This document shows positions 9,954 to 18,235 of a stretch of 64,000 bases of DNA, piece after piece. The first letter of the stretch is position 1. Every line of letters begins with the position of its first letter. The DNA comes from an uncultured Methylibium sp. (lineage in GTDB: Bacteria > Pseudomonadota > Gammaproteobacteria > Burkholderiales > Burkholderiaceae_C), in contig NZ_CADEFR010000006.1 of assembly GCF_902826655.1 (NCBI RefSeq), positions 59,022 through 123,021 on the forward strand, in the 5' to 3' direction. The notes below the pieces were generated by a model, which did not search any database, was not told where the DNA came from, and saw only the letters and a list, made by a program, of their open reading frames with translations. Both the position numbers and the translations under genes were made by a program.

Positions 9954-12900
9954 GCGCGTTCCTTGTGGAAGACCCGCGTCGCGTGGGCGAGCACGGACGA
10001 CAGCGAGAGATAGACGCTGCCTTGCCGCCGACTGCTCATGATTTCGACTTCGCCCGACGCGGCAGAGCTTTGTGGCATCGCCCACTCGAACGGGTCGAGA
10101 ACCGGCAGCAGCTGCGTCTTGTTGGCGGGCTTCTCGCTCTCCAGGAAGTGCACTGCGCGCAGTACGCTCGTGATGCTGTCCTTGGGGCCCTTGCCGCTCT
10201 CGAACCCGAGCATGTTGCGCCGAACGGACTCGTTGAGCTCGGTGTGCTCAACCCGGGACTCGAGGTCAAAGAAATAGGTGCAGAACCCCGACTGTGGGTG
10301 AAGCTCCTCGCCGACCACCGAGAGAGTCGCGAAGGTATACACGGGCAGCAGGCTGCGAAGCATGTCTGAGGCGCCGTCGGCGTACATCTTGCGGTGGTCG
10401 TCGAAGGTCGTCACCTCGAACCCGCTTTCCATCGACGTACGACGGCGCAACCGGGTCGCCGGAAACACATCGCGGCGCAGCGGATACAGGTGCACGCCAG
10501 GGAACCGCTTCGCGGCACCATCCAGAAACTCGCTCGTCGCATGAGGTGCATGCCGCTCGGCCGCACGCCCGATGTGCCGGTTACCGTAGTGATGAGAGAG
10601 CAACGCGATGTGCGTGTAGCCCTCACGCTCCAGTCGCGCCACCTCCTCCAAGATGGTGTGAGGCGTCTTGAAGTCGTTGGTGCTCTCCACAAGGCGCGAG
10701 AGCATCCGGTCGACGCGCAAGGTGGCGCCCGCAGCGGCGCGCTCGGCCAAGTAAGTGCGCGAGATGAACAGCTGGCCCTGCGCGTCACTGAAGAGGGGAT
10801 GGGCGTCGCTGGGCTTGGTGACGTAGGTCAAGACTGCGACCTTGTCGAGTGTCCCTTCCATCCGAAAGCGCATGGGCTGCCCACCGAGCAGTGCCGCCAG
10901 CGAACCGGTCTTGGCGAAATCGTCGTCGCTCGGGCGCCTCCTTTCGGCCCGAGTCGCAATGCCCTGCAGCTTGACCGGCAGCTCGCGGCACATCGCGCGC
11001 TCGATGGCCTGGCTGACCGCGTAGACCGCGGTGTTGCCGTCGTGCGCGTCGTCCTCGCGGATCTTGCGTCGCCCCGCATGCTGCAGTCGAACGATGGTCA
11101 TCGCCAACCGCTCCCCGCCACCAGCGCCTTCGACGCCTTCGTCGGTCTTCTTCAGCCGTTGGACGATGTCCCACAGCACCGTGTAGACGAGCAACGAAAA
11201 CGCCACTAGGGTCGCCGAACGCAGTTGCTCGGACCTGGCCTTCTTGCTGGGTTCAACGATGGACAAACGAAGATTGCGAACCTCGTACTCGATGTCAATG
11301 CCTGCGCCGGCATCGAACACCCGCTCGTTGGGAATATCCGGCAGCCATGTGCCCTCGGACTTGGTCCAGAAGAACGGCACCATGCGCACTGGAAGCGTCC
11401 GCGACGTCAGGTCGCGTTCCATGTGCACTTCCGATGTTCCACCACCTGGAGCCAGCGAGCGCTCCTGCAACTCGGTCTCGACCGAAAGCGACGCCAGGCT
11501 CGCCGGCAGATTTAGTCTCTCGTCGACCTGCAGATGCTTGAACCATGCGATTCGGTCGGAGCCGCCGCCGGGCGAGGTCGCCAGCCATTCGGTCGTCGGC
11601 GAGCTGAGGGTCGACAGCACCTCCCACCGCACGACGCTGCGCAGCACGAAGACCATGAACTTGTGAACCCGCCTGTTCGCAGCATCGACGAGTGAAGTGG
11701 ACTTGTCGCGAAGGACGGCGACGAGTTCGTCTGCCAAGTCCTCCATCACTCCGGCGCGCTTGCTCAACGCCGCATGCAACTGCTTCGCCGCCCCGAGCGG
11801 ATCGTCCTTGAGCTGTTCGGCTGCGGTCGCGGCCGCGGCAAGCACGTCGACCTCGCTCGGCGCGCCCATCGAGTCGGGCACGACCAAGTTGAGGAACACG
11901 AGCTGCGCAAACTTGTGGCCGAGCCGCCGTGCCGGGTCTGGATCGTTCACAAGGTCGTCGTAGAGCGACTCGAGCCGCGTGTCGAACGACCTCTTCCCCG
12001 ACATCGGATTTTGGCCGTTCACGCGAAACCGATATGAAACCTCGCGCACGGTCGCCTTCTTCAACGCCGGGTCGGTGCGGCGCTCGAAAAGCTGGACCGA
12101 CCACTCCGCCCACACGGGCAGGCAGCCATAGAACATCGCCTTGCGCAGCTCGTCGGCGAGATCGACGTTGTTGTGAACGCCGAAGGTGCGCGACACGTCC
12201 AACAGCATCGACTGTCCCTCGGCGCCGGCGAAGAGGTCGAAGGCCCTGCGCACCCGCTCCACATAAACCTTCAGGCCGGGCTTGCTGCTCTGTGCCGCAA
12301 CGGCTTCCATCAGCCGCATGCTGACCTGCATGCGTACCCGTGCGAGTGCTTCGTCCTCCAGGAAGTCGAGGAACGACGCCACCTGGCTGCCTGGGCGCTC
12401 CCGTTGCTTCCTGATGGTTTCGCTGATCGCCTGCACCTCGTCGAGGTCCAGTCCGTGCTTCTGCTGGAGTTCTCGCGTGATACCTCGCAGCATGGGCTCG
12501 AGCCAGTCCTCGCCGTCGATGGTTTCCATCGCGGTGAGCACCCTTGCGAGATCGCGCTCGCGCTCGACGAGCTTGCGCGCAGGCGGCGCGAATTGCACCT
12601 GGACCATCGAAGCCGACGCAGGCAGGTTCGGAACCTGGACCCCCGTCGCAGCAGCCATCTCGCGAAGCGCGGAGTCGAGCGACTCCGCCGTTAGTTCCGA
12701 CACCGAGGTGGTCCCGAGCGCGCCATCAATTTCTGTTCTGACGGCCGCCTGCAACTTGTCCAAGCGCTCGGACAGCTTTGTTTCGGTACCAGGTGTCAGG
12801 CGCCCACCCACCTTCGCCGACGTGCCAGGTGGCGGCATGACGAGGTCGCGGACAAACCCGGTCTCGTCCCCGGGCTGAAAACTCTTCTCGAATCCGGGCG

Positions 12901-13105
12901 CATGCATGAATCGCTGCATGACCGCACGGGTGTTGACGCGAAGCGTCTGCGCGTCGAGCGTCACCAGCGGGATGGACGCGAGGCCGGCCTCGCCGCCCGG
13001 AGGTATTGCGTTCGCCAGCAACTCGACGAGCGTCGTCAAGTCGAGCGAGGGAGTGCGATTGCGAGCAGAGATGCTCGCCCCGCTCCGGATCGGGGAAGTG
13101 GCCAT
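9950..13105 (-). CDS. 1051-aa protein of unknown function
   Basis: A real gene: good AGGAG 6 nt before the ATG at 13105, consistent codon use, and coupled to the downstream helicase-like gene by a GTGA overlap. I recognise no domain. What can be seen: an alpha-helical, charged N-terminal half (about 1-480), a middle region with beta-rich text, a hydrophobic stretch LVAFSLLVYTVLWDIV, and a C-terminal third with a His-rich LLSHHYGNRHIGRAAERH segment (near residue 840) that could belong to a nuclease or nucleotide-binding core. A PIWI-like or nuclease fold is possible but not supported by motifs I can see. As a partner of a helicase on a mobile element next to MADS, a defence role is the likeliest inference. 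Confidence 0.75.
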   Translation of the reverse strand: MATSPIRSGASISARNRTPSLDLTTLVELLANAIPPGGEAGLASIPLVTLDAQTLRVNTRAVMQRFMHAPGFEKSFQPGDETGFVRDLVMPPPGTSAKVGGRLTPGTETKLSERLDKLQAAVRTEIDGALGTTSVSELTAESLDSALREMAAATGVQVPNLPASASMVQVQFAPPARKLVERERDLARVLTAMETIDGEDWLEPMLRGITRELQQKHGLDLDEVQAISETIRKQRERPGSQVASFLDFLEDEALARVRMQVSMRLMEAVAAQSSKPGLKVYVERVRRAFDLFAGAEGQSMLLDVSRTFGVHNNVDLADELRKAMFYGCLPVWAEWSVQLFERRTDPALKKATVREVSYRFRVNGQNPMSGKRSFDTRLESLYDDLVNDPDPARRLGHKFAQLVFLNLVVPDSMGAPSEVDVLAAAATAAEQLKDDPLGAAKQLHAALSKRAGVMEDLADELVAVLRDKSTSLVDAANRRVHKFMVFVLRSVVRWEVLSTLSSPTTEWLATSPGGGSDRIAWFKHLQVDERLNLPASLASLSVETELQERSLAPGGGTSEVHMERDLTSRTLPVRMVPFFWTKSEGTWLPDIPNERVFDAGAGIDIEYEVRNLRLSIVEPSKKARSEQLRSATLVAFSLLVYTVLWDIVQRLKKTDEGVEGAGGGERLAMTIVRLQHAGRRKIREDDAHDGNTAVYAVSQAIERAMCRELPVKLQGIATRAERRRPSDDDFAKTGSLAALLGGQPMRFRMEGTLDKVAVLTYVTKPSDAHPLFSDAQGQLFISRTYLAERAAAGATLRVDRMLSRLVESTNDFKTPHTILEEVARLEREGYTHIALLSHHYGNRHIGRAAERHAPHATSEFLDGAAKRFPGVHLYPLRRDVFPATRLRRRTSMESGFEVTTFDDHRKMYADGASDMLRSLLPVYTFATLSVVGEELHPQSGFCTYFFDLESRVEHTELNESVRRNMLGFESGKGPKDSITSVLRAVHFLESEKPANKTQLLPVLDPFEWAMPQSSAASGEVEIMSSRRQGSVYLSLSSVLAHATRVFHKERA

Positions 13106-13340
13106 GTCAGCTCCTTCTGGCGGCTAAACCACGTCGCTCATCGGCTGACCAAAGCCGGATAAGCGGAATGACTCTCTGAGTTGGCCCAGTCTATAGACTC
13201 ACCAGCGGCGATACTACTGTAGTTTTGTACATATTCCAATGAGCACCTGCCGTAGACGCGACGATTGAGTTGACCCCGGCAGCTGCGCCGCGACGCGGGC
13301 GCCGAATACGCGCGGCGGTTCGCCGGCCGGCTCCGTCCGC
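13106..13340. other. Gap between the FAD-protein gene and the 1051-aa gene
   Basis: 235 bp with no convincing open frame. It is locally less GC-rich (around 13195-13245) than its surroundings, which suits a second minus-strand promoter for the 1051-aa/helicase pair, but no hexamers with clean spacing stand out. Confidence 0.35.
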
Positions 13341-14780
13341 TCAACCGGGCAAATCGAACGGCGAGAGCTGCTCGGACACCGGCGCTGCGCTGAACAACGG
13401 CTTCTGGTTGACCCCGTGGCGCACGACGATGACATCGAACTTGCCCAGCGAGTGGACGCCCGGCGCGACGAAGGGCAGGCGCGCCGCCACATTCACCTCA
13501 TGCTCGATGCCGTAGCACGCCGGGCCACACACGTGCGCGGCACCGGCCGGCACCACGTTGTCCAGGACGAACCCTGCGAGGTACACCTCGTTGCCGGTGG
13601 GCTTGTAGCCTCTGCTCGGCGCCTTCGGCAACGGTCGCCCCGAGAAGGTCGCGTGCAGGCGCGCGGCCAGCATCACGAGCAACCGGTTCAGCCCGTAGCT
13701 GTAGCCAGGTGAGGCGTCCGCCACGACCCAAGTCACCTCGACGTTGGGATTCAGCAGCGGCCTCAGTGCAGGGATCGAGGCAGGCTTGGATGTCCAAATG
13801 GCCCACACCGTGTCGGCCAAGCGCTCGTAGGCCGCGTGCCAGTCGCCGTAGGCACGCACGGGCGGCGAGCCGGGTGCACTCCATGCATGCGCTCGGCGCG
13901 CCGAGTCTTCCGCAAGCAGCACGTCGGCCAAGTCAAGCTTCAGCTTGTCCAACCCCAGCGCGTCAAACAGCCGCTTGCCGAAGTTGCCTGTCAGCACGCG
14001 CAGGAAGTCCTGCTGCGCGCCGTCGCCGCCGCCGGACACGAGCACTCGAATTGGCCGGCCCGACGGCGGCTTGATGCCGAGGTGGGGGACGCCCAGCGCA
14101 TCGGTTGACCAGAACGCGGGCCCCTCGAGCGAGACGCCTCCCGTCGACCGCACGCTCGTGTGTTCGCCCGAGAAACCGACGCACGAAATCGCGGCGCAGT
14201 ACGGGCGGCCGGCCGGGCCGTACGCGGGCCACGGGGCGAGGCGAACCCCCGTGCTGGTGTCGGCGATCGTCAGCATGCGGGCATCGACGCCCGTGAACTC
14301 TTCGATCGAGCCCGAACCGGGCGGCAGCGCAACGGGCGCGGGCCCGACGACCGAGTACCACATGGTCGTCCACTGCGTCGCCAGCTGATCCGCCCAGTTC
14401 GCGCGATACGGCAGCCGGTAGACCGAGCCGGCCCAAGCCATGTCCGCGGTCCTCCAATGTGGCTGTGGCCAGTCGAACTCGGTCGGATCGAGCCAGCGCG
14501 TCGTCACCCGCGCCTGCGTCTGAAATGGGCTGAGCTGCTCTTCGAGCAGCGTGACGTCGCGGCCGAGGCGGCTCGCGGTCAACGCGGCGGTGACGCCGGC
14601 GGCACCGCCACCGATCACCAGCAACGGATCGGTGCTGAGGTCGTTGCGCGCGAGCAGCCGCTCGACCAACAGTTGTGCACGCAGGATCTGGTCGCGCACG
14701 CTACCCGTGCGCAAGCCGCTCAGCTCGTAGCGGAAGCCGCCGACGTGGTGAAACGAAAGAGCCTGATCGGGTCTCGCCAT
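13341..14780 (-). CDS. FAD-dependent oxidoreductase-like protein
   Basis: 479-aa protein with an N-terminal Rossmann dinucleotide fold: LLVIGGGAAGVTAAL (GGGAAG at 57-62) followed by the ribose-binding acidic end of strand 2, VTLLEE (Glu80/81). A second glycine motif VLVSGGGDGAQQD (246-257) could bind NAD(P)H, as in two-dinucleotide-binding flavoproteins. The C-terminal part ends with HSLGKFDVIVVRHG, unlike the usual FAD-closing motif. No substrate can be predicted. It lies 32 bp after the 172-aa gene and 235 bp before the 1051-aa gene, all on the minus strand. Flavoproteins are rare in known defence loci, so it may be a sensor, an NAD(P)-consuming effector, or an unrelated passenger. The start has a weak ribosome site. 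Confidence 0.78.
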   Translation of the reverse strand: MARPDQALSFHHVGGFRYELSGLRTGSVRDQILRAQLLVERLLARNDLSTDPLLVIGGGAAGVTAALTASRLGRDVTLLEEQLSPFQTQARVTTRWLDPTEFDWPQPHWRTADMAWAGSVYRLPYRANWADQLATQWTTMWYSVVGPAPVALPPGSGSIEEFTGVDARMLTIADTSTGVRLAPWPAYGPAGRPYCAAISCVGFSGEHTSVRSTGGVSLEGPAFWSTDALGVPHLGIKPPSGRPIRVLVSGGGDGAQQDFLRVLTGNFGKRLFDALGLDKLKLDLADVLLAEDSARRAHAWSAPGSPPVRAYGDWHAAYERLADTVWAIWTSKPASIPALRPLLNPNVEVTWVVADASPGYSYGLNRLLVMLAARLHATFSGRPLPKAPSRGYKPTGNEVYLAGFVLDNVVPAGAAHVCGPACYGIEHEVNVAARLPFVAPGVHSLGKFDVIVVRHGVNQKPLFSAAPVSEQLSPFDLPG

Positions 14781-14812
14781 GGCGGCGCAGTTTAGTGCGC
14801 CGCCTCACGCCG

Positions 14813-15331
14813 TCATCGGCGCGCTTGAGCTCTCGCTCGACGCGGCCGGGGCTCGTCCATGCCCATCGACTGACGCAGATGGGCCTGCCCTTCGGCGCGC
14901 AGCACCATGAACCGCTGCAGGTAGTTGCTCGCGCGAGCATGGGCACTCTCGCCCTCGTCTCGAACGACGGCAAGACCTTCGTCTGCCAGCTTCACTACGA
15001 GGTCGGGCGGCGGCGCGATGCCTGGCGGCAACGCCAGAGCGGCAACCTCAAGAGGGTGCGTCCTGAGTTGCCGCAACAACCTGGTCGCTTCCAGATAACG
15101 TTGCTCACTGAACGGCTGCTCGATGGCCACCACATGCACACCAGGGGCGCGCATGACGATCAGTTGCGTCTGCGGGTCGACGTACTCGGTGATGCGCTCG
15201 TCCATGGCGTCCAGGGCCCCAGCTCCTTCCGCGGCGCTGATGCTTCGACGGACGCCAGCAGCCCACGGCGGGCACTCATGCCCGGTGAGAGTCTGGGTCT
15301 CCTGCTCCAGGAGGGAGGTCGCCGTCGTCAT
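14813..15331 (-). CDS. Hypothetical 172-aa protein, first gene of the minus-strand cluster
   Basis: Not recognised. The protein has an acidic N-terminal half, a beta-strand-rich middle (TQLIVMRAPGVHVVAIEQPF; LEVAALALPPG), and a basic C-terminal tail (RPRRARAQARR). No transmembrane segment or catalytic motif is visible. It precedes the FAD-protein gene by 32 bp on the same strand, so the two probably form one transcript. Its start lies 566 bp from mad1 on the opposite strand. Confidence 0.55.
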   Translation of the reverse strand: MTTATSLLEQETQTLTGHECPPWAAGVRRSISAAEGAGALDAMDERITEYVDPQTQLIVMRAPGVHVVAIEQPFSEQRYLEATRLLRQLRTHPLEVAALALPPGIAPPPDLVVKLADEGLAVVRDEGESAHARASNYLQRFMVLRAEGQAHLRQSMGMDEPRPRRARAQARR

Positions 15332-15897
15332 CGTCTTTCATCAGGAGTTGAGCCGTATCTAAGCACAGATTGAGGACGGCGACCAGCACCAGGGTTGGCA
15401 TCGAGCCCGGCCGCGCGAGATCCGACGCCAGCCACAAACCGGTTTACCGCTTGGTTTACCCTTTTGGGCCTCGCCAGCCGCCCTGCATCGCACCCCGGGC
15501 GATCGAGTCCAACTTCTGCATCAAGCCGAGCGCTTGCAGTCCACCCTGCGCGGAAGCTCGGGCTCACGAGCCAGCGTCGCGCAGCACTTCGACCGGCTCA
15601 TGCTTGCCGCTAACCTTCACGAGCAGGTCCTGGGCTCGAGGCCGTCGATGGCACCGGGCCAATGACTGAGTTCCGTACCTGGCTTCTGCCGCGGCCGGCG
15701 CGGGCGGCGCTCGGCGTCCCACAAGCCGAGCCAGAAGGGCCAGGGCCAGAAGGGCCAGTCCAGATGTGGCCAGCCCGGCTCTTGGCAGCCTAAACCCATA
15801 TCAACCCAACGTAATCGTAGCAAACCCAACTTGAGCCGACCCATTCCTATGCTATCCTGTCAGGACCGCAGTCAGCCGGCGTGGCATTGGGACGGGC
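15332..15897. other. Divergent intergenic region between the unassigned cluster and MADS
   Basis: The 566 bp hold no convincing gene. A 75-codon minus-strand frame (15617-15844) is tryptophan-rich because of a GC-rich tandem repeat CAGAAGGGCCAG (two copies near 15730-15757) and is probably not expressed. The last 80 bp before mad1 are AT-richer and carry its likely promoter. No second promoter could be placed clearly for the minus-strand genes. Confidence 0.5.
15831..15858 (+). promoter_or_regulatory. Putative sigma-70 promoter of the MADS operon
   Basis: TTGAGC (15831-15836) and TATCCT (15853-15858) with a 16-bp spacer, 39 bp upstream of the mad1 ATG. It is the best match in the intergenic region; -35 and -10 each differ from consensus at two positions. 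Confidence 0.45.
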
Positions 15898-16113
15898 ATG
15901 GACGATAGGTGGCTCTCCGTTGACGAAATCGCCGAGTACCTCGGGGTGAGCAAGGACACCGTCTACACCTGGGTCACCGCTAAAAGCATGCCCGGGCACA
16001 AGGTCGGCCGCTTCTGGAAGTTCAAGCGAGAGGACGTCGACGCTTGGGTCCGAGATGGCGGCGCCGCCTCATCTTCCGACGAGCTTGGTGTGAAGGATCA
16101 CAAGAATGGCTAG
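15898..16113 (+). CDS. mad1: MADS helix-turn-helix protein MAD1
   Basis: 71-aa MerR/excisionase-type DNA-binding protein (HTH_17): WLSVDEIAEYLGVSKDTVY followed by the wing GHKVGRFWKFKREDVDAWV. In the described eight-gene methylation-associated defence system this is the first gene and the natural candidate for controlling the operon or for DNA recognition; its exact role is not something the sequence tells. The gene end overlaps mad2 by 8 bp. Confidence 0.85.
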   Translation: MDDRWLSVDEIAEYLGVSKDTVYTWVTAKSMPGHKVGRFWKFKREDVDAWVRDGGAASSSDELGVKDHKNG

Positions 16114-18235
16114 GCCCGCGAAAACAGCAACTGCGAAGGCTACGTTGACAGGCGCCGCCGAAGGCAGCGACACGTCCATCGACGAGACAAGCGCCATCGA
16201 GGACGGCAAGATCCTCGACTACATCACTGACAAGCCGGTCGCCGAGAGTGACAAGGAGCGCGTCCGCCAGCGCATTGCGCGCGCGCTGTTCCACGAGTAC
16301 GGCATCAACGTCGACGACATGGTGCCCGACTTCAAGGTGAAGGTCGAGGAGTCCGGTCGTTCATCGAACAAGAAGATTGACATCGCCATCTTCGAGCCGG
16401 GTGCCAAGCACACACCCGAAAACGTGCGCCGCCTTGTGGTCTGCCAAAAAGAGCTGAAGCTCGGCGACAGGGGCGCGTACAAGATGCGCGACCACGACCA
16501 GGCCGCGAAGGATCTCGACCTCCTAAAAGAGGCGATGGCTGCGTGCGAGAAATGCAAGTACGGCCTGTGGACCAACGGCTTCGAGTTCTTCTTCTTTCAG
16601 GTTAAGCGCACCAAGTTCGACGTCAAGTTCATTCCCATCGGCGACTGGCCACTGGCCGACGAATCGATCGGCACGCGCGACGTCGCCTCGCACGCCAAAC
16701 TCCGTCGCGCCGACCCGGAGATGCTGCGCACCGCGTTCCGGCGCTGCCACAACTTCATCCACGGCAATGAGGGCATGCCGAAGGACGCCGCCTTCTGGCA
16801 GTTCCTCTACCTCATCTTCGCCAAAATGCATGACGAGCGGCAGCCGAATGACGCGCGCCGCTTCTGGGCTGGGCGCTTCGAGAAGAATGGCCAGCTCATC
16901 GATGAGCAGTTCGATGCCGAAGGCCAGAAAGCCATCAAGAAGCGCATCCTCCCGCTCTTCGACGAGGTGAAGAAGAAGTACTCGACAGTCTTCCGAGGCA
17001 ACGAGGAGATCACGCTCTCGGACCGCGCGCTCGCCTTCATGGTCTCGGAGCTTGCGAAGTACGACTTCGGCCGCACCGACGTCGACGCCAAGGGAGCCGC
17101 GTACCAGGAGATCGTCGGTACAAACCTGCGTGGTGATCGCGGCCAGTACTTCACGCCCCGCGGCCCCATCAAGCTCGTGGTCTCGATGCTAGACCCCAAG
17201 CCTGGCGAGCGCGTGCTCGACCCGGCGTGCGGCACGGGCGGCTTCCTCACCGCGACACTCGCGCACCTCGCGCACAAGTTCCAGGAGGAGAAGGGCATCG
17301 AGCCGGGCGCCGAGTCGACGCAGGAATTCCTCTCCATCCAAGAGCGCCTGGCCGAGTTCGTAAAGACGAACCTCTTCGGGGCCGACTTCGATCCGTTCCT
17401 CGTACGTGCTGCGCAGATGAATGCCGTGATGGCGAGCAACGCCGAGGCGCGTCTGTTCAACATCAACTCACTTGAGTTCCCCAAAGGACACCTGCCGGGG
17501 CTCGCTGAGGCCGAGAGGGCAGCCAAGCTCGGCACGATGGACGTGGTGATGACGAACCCGCCTTTTGGCTCGGAAATCCCGATCACTGACCCAAACATCC
17601 TGCGGAACTTCGATCTCGCGCACATCTGGGAGCGCACTGAAGACGGCGGCTTTCGCAACACGGGGCGCCTTCAGGGCAGCGTTGCGCCCGAGGTGCTCTT
17701 CATCGAGCGCTGCGTCGACTGGCTCAAGCCGGGCGGGCGCATGGGCATCGTCTTGCCCAACGGCATTCTCGGCAATCTTGGCGACGAGTACATCCGTTGG
17801 TGGATCTTGCGGCGCACGTGGGTGCTCGCGAGCATCGACCTTCCCGTCGAGGTCTTCATCGTTGAGGCCAACGTCAACATCCTCACAAGCCTGCTCTTCT
17901 TGAAGAAGAAGACGGAGCAGGAGCTGAAGGCGGGCGACCTCGGCAACGCTAAGGGCTACCCAGTGTTCATGGCGGTCGCAGAGAAGGTCGGCTTCGATCG
18001 GCGCGGCAACACGCTCTATAAACGCAGCCCCGATGGCGAGGAGATTCTCGAGGATGTCGAGGAGATTGAGCGCATTAGAACCAACGGTCACTTCGTCGAG
18101 CGGCGCCTGCGTCGCAAGAAGAAGGTCGTGGATAGCGACCTGCCGATCACTCTTGAGAACGGCCGCGTCATCGAGGGGCCGATTGCAGATGCATACCGGG
18201 CGTTCCGCACGAAGAACAAGGAACCAGGGACGTGA
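16106..18235 (+). CDS. mad2: MADS DNA N6-adenine methyltransferase MAD2 (HsdM-like)
   Basis: 709-aa protein. The methylase core is clear: the SAM motif DPACGTGGF (from Asp372) and catalytic NPPFGS (from Asn484), with HsdM-style GQYFTPRG before it. The N-terminal about 200 residues resemble the type I restriction HsdR_N domain, with KKIDIAIFE (Asp92) and VVCQKELK (Glu116, Lys118) spaced like a PD-(D/E)xK site. It should methylate adenine together with the HsdS-like MAD5 and so mark self DNA. The ATG at 16106 has AAGGA before it and overlaps mad1; the stop overlaps mad3 (GTGA). Confidence 0.92.
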   Translation: MARPAKTATAKATLTGAAEGSDTSIDETSAIEDGKILDYITDKPVAESDKERVRQRIARALFHEYGINVDDMVPDFKVKVEESGRSSNKKIDIAIFEPGAKHTPENVRRLVVCQKELKLGDRGAYKMRDHDQAAKDLDLLKEAMAACEKCKYGLWTNGFEFFFFQVKRTKFDVKFIPIGDWPLADESIGTRDVASHAKLRRADPEMLRTAFRRCHNFIHGNEGMPKDAAFWQFLYLIFAKMHDERQPNDARRFWAGRFEKNGQLIDEQFDAEGQKAIKKRILPLFDEVKKKYSTVFRGNEEITLSDRALAFMVSELAKYDFGRTDVDAKGAAYQEIVGTNLRGDRGQYFTPRGPIKLVVSMLDPKPGERVLDPACGTGGFLTATLAHLAHKFQEEKGIEPGAESTQEFLSIQERLAEFVKTNLFGADFDPFLVRAAQMNAVMASNAEARLFNINSLEFPKGHLPGLAEAERAAKLGTMDVVMTNPPFGSEIPITDPNILRNFDLAHIWERTEDGGFRNTGRLQGSVAPEVLFIERCVDWLKPGGRMGIVLPNGILGNLGDEYIRWWILRRTWVLASIDLPVEVFIVEANVNILTSLLFLKKKTEQELKAGDLGNAKGYPVFMAVAEKVGFDRRGNTLYKRSPDGEEILEDVEEIERIRTNGHFVERRLRRKKKVVDSDLPITLENGRVIEGPIADAYRAFRTKNKEPGT

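Noticed and set aside
9950-13105. pPIWI_RE-type (PIWI-like) protein with DinG helicase
   Set aside because: The size and helicase partner fit loosely, but I cannot see the conserved PIWI core residues or the third REase gene of that system; left as an idea for structure prediction.
15617-15844. Trp-rich 75-codon minus-strand gene
   Set aside because: The composition comes from a short tandem GC repeat; no ribosome site or homologous feature supports expression.
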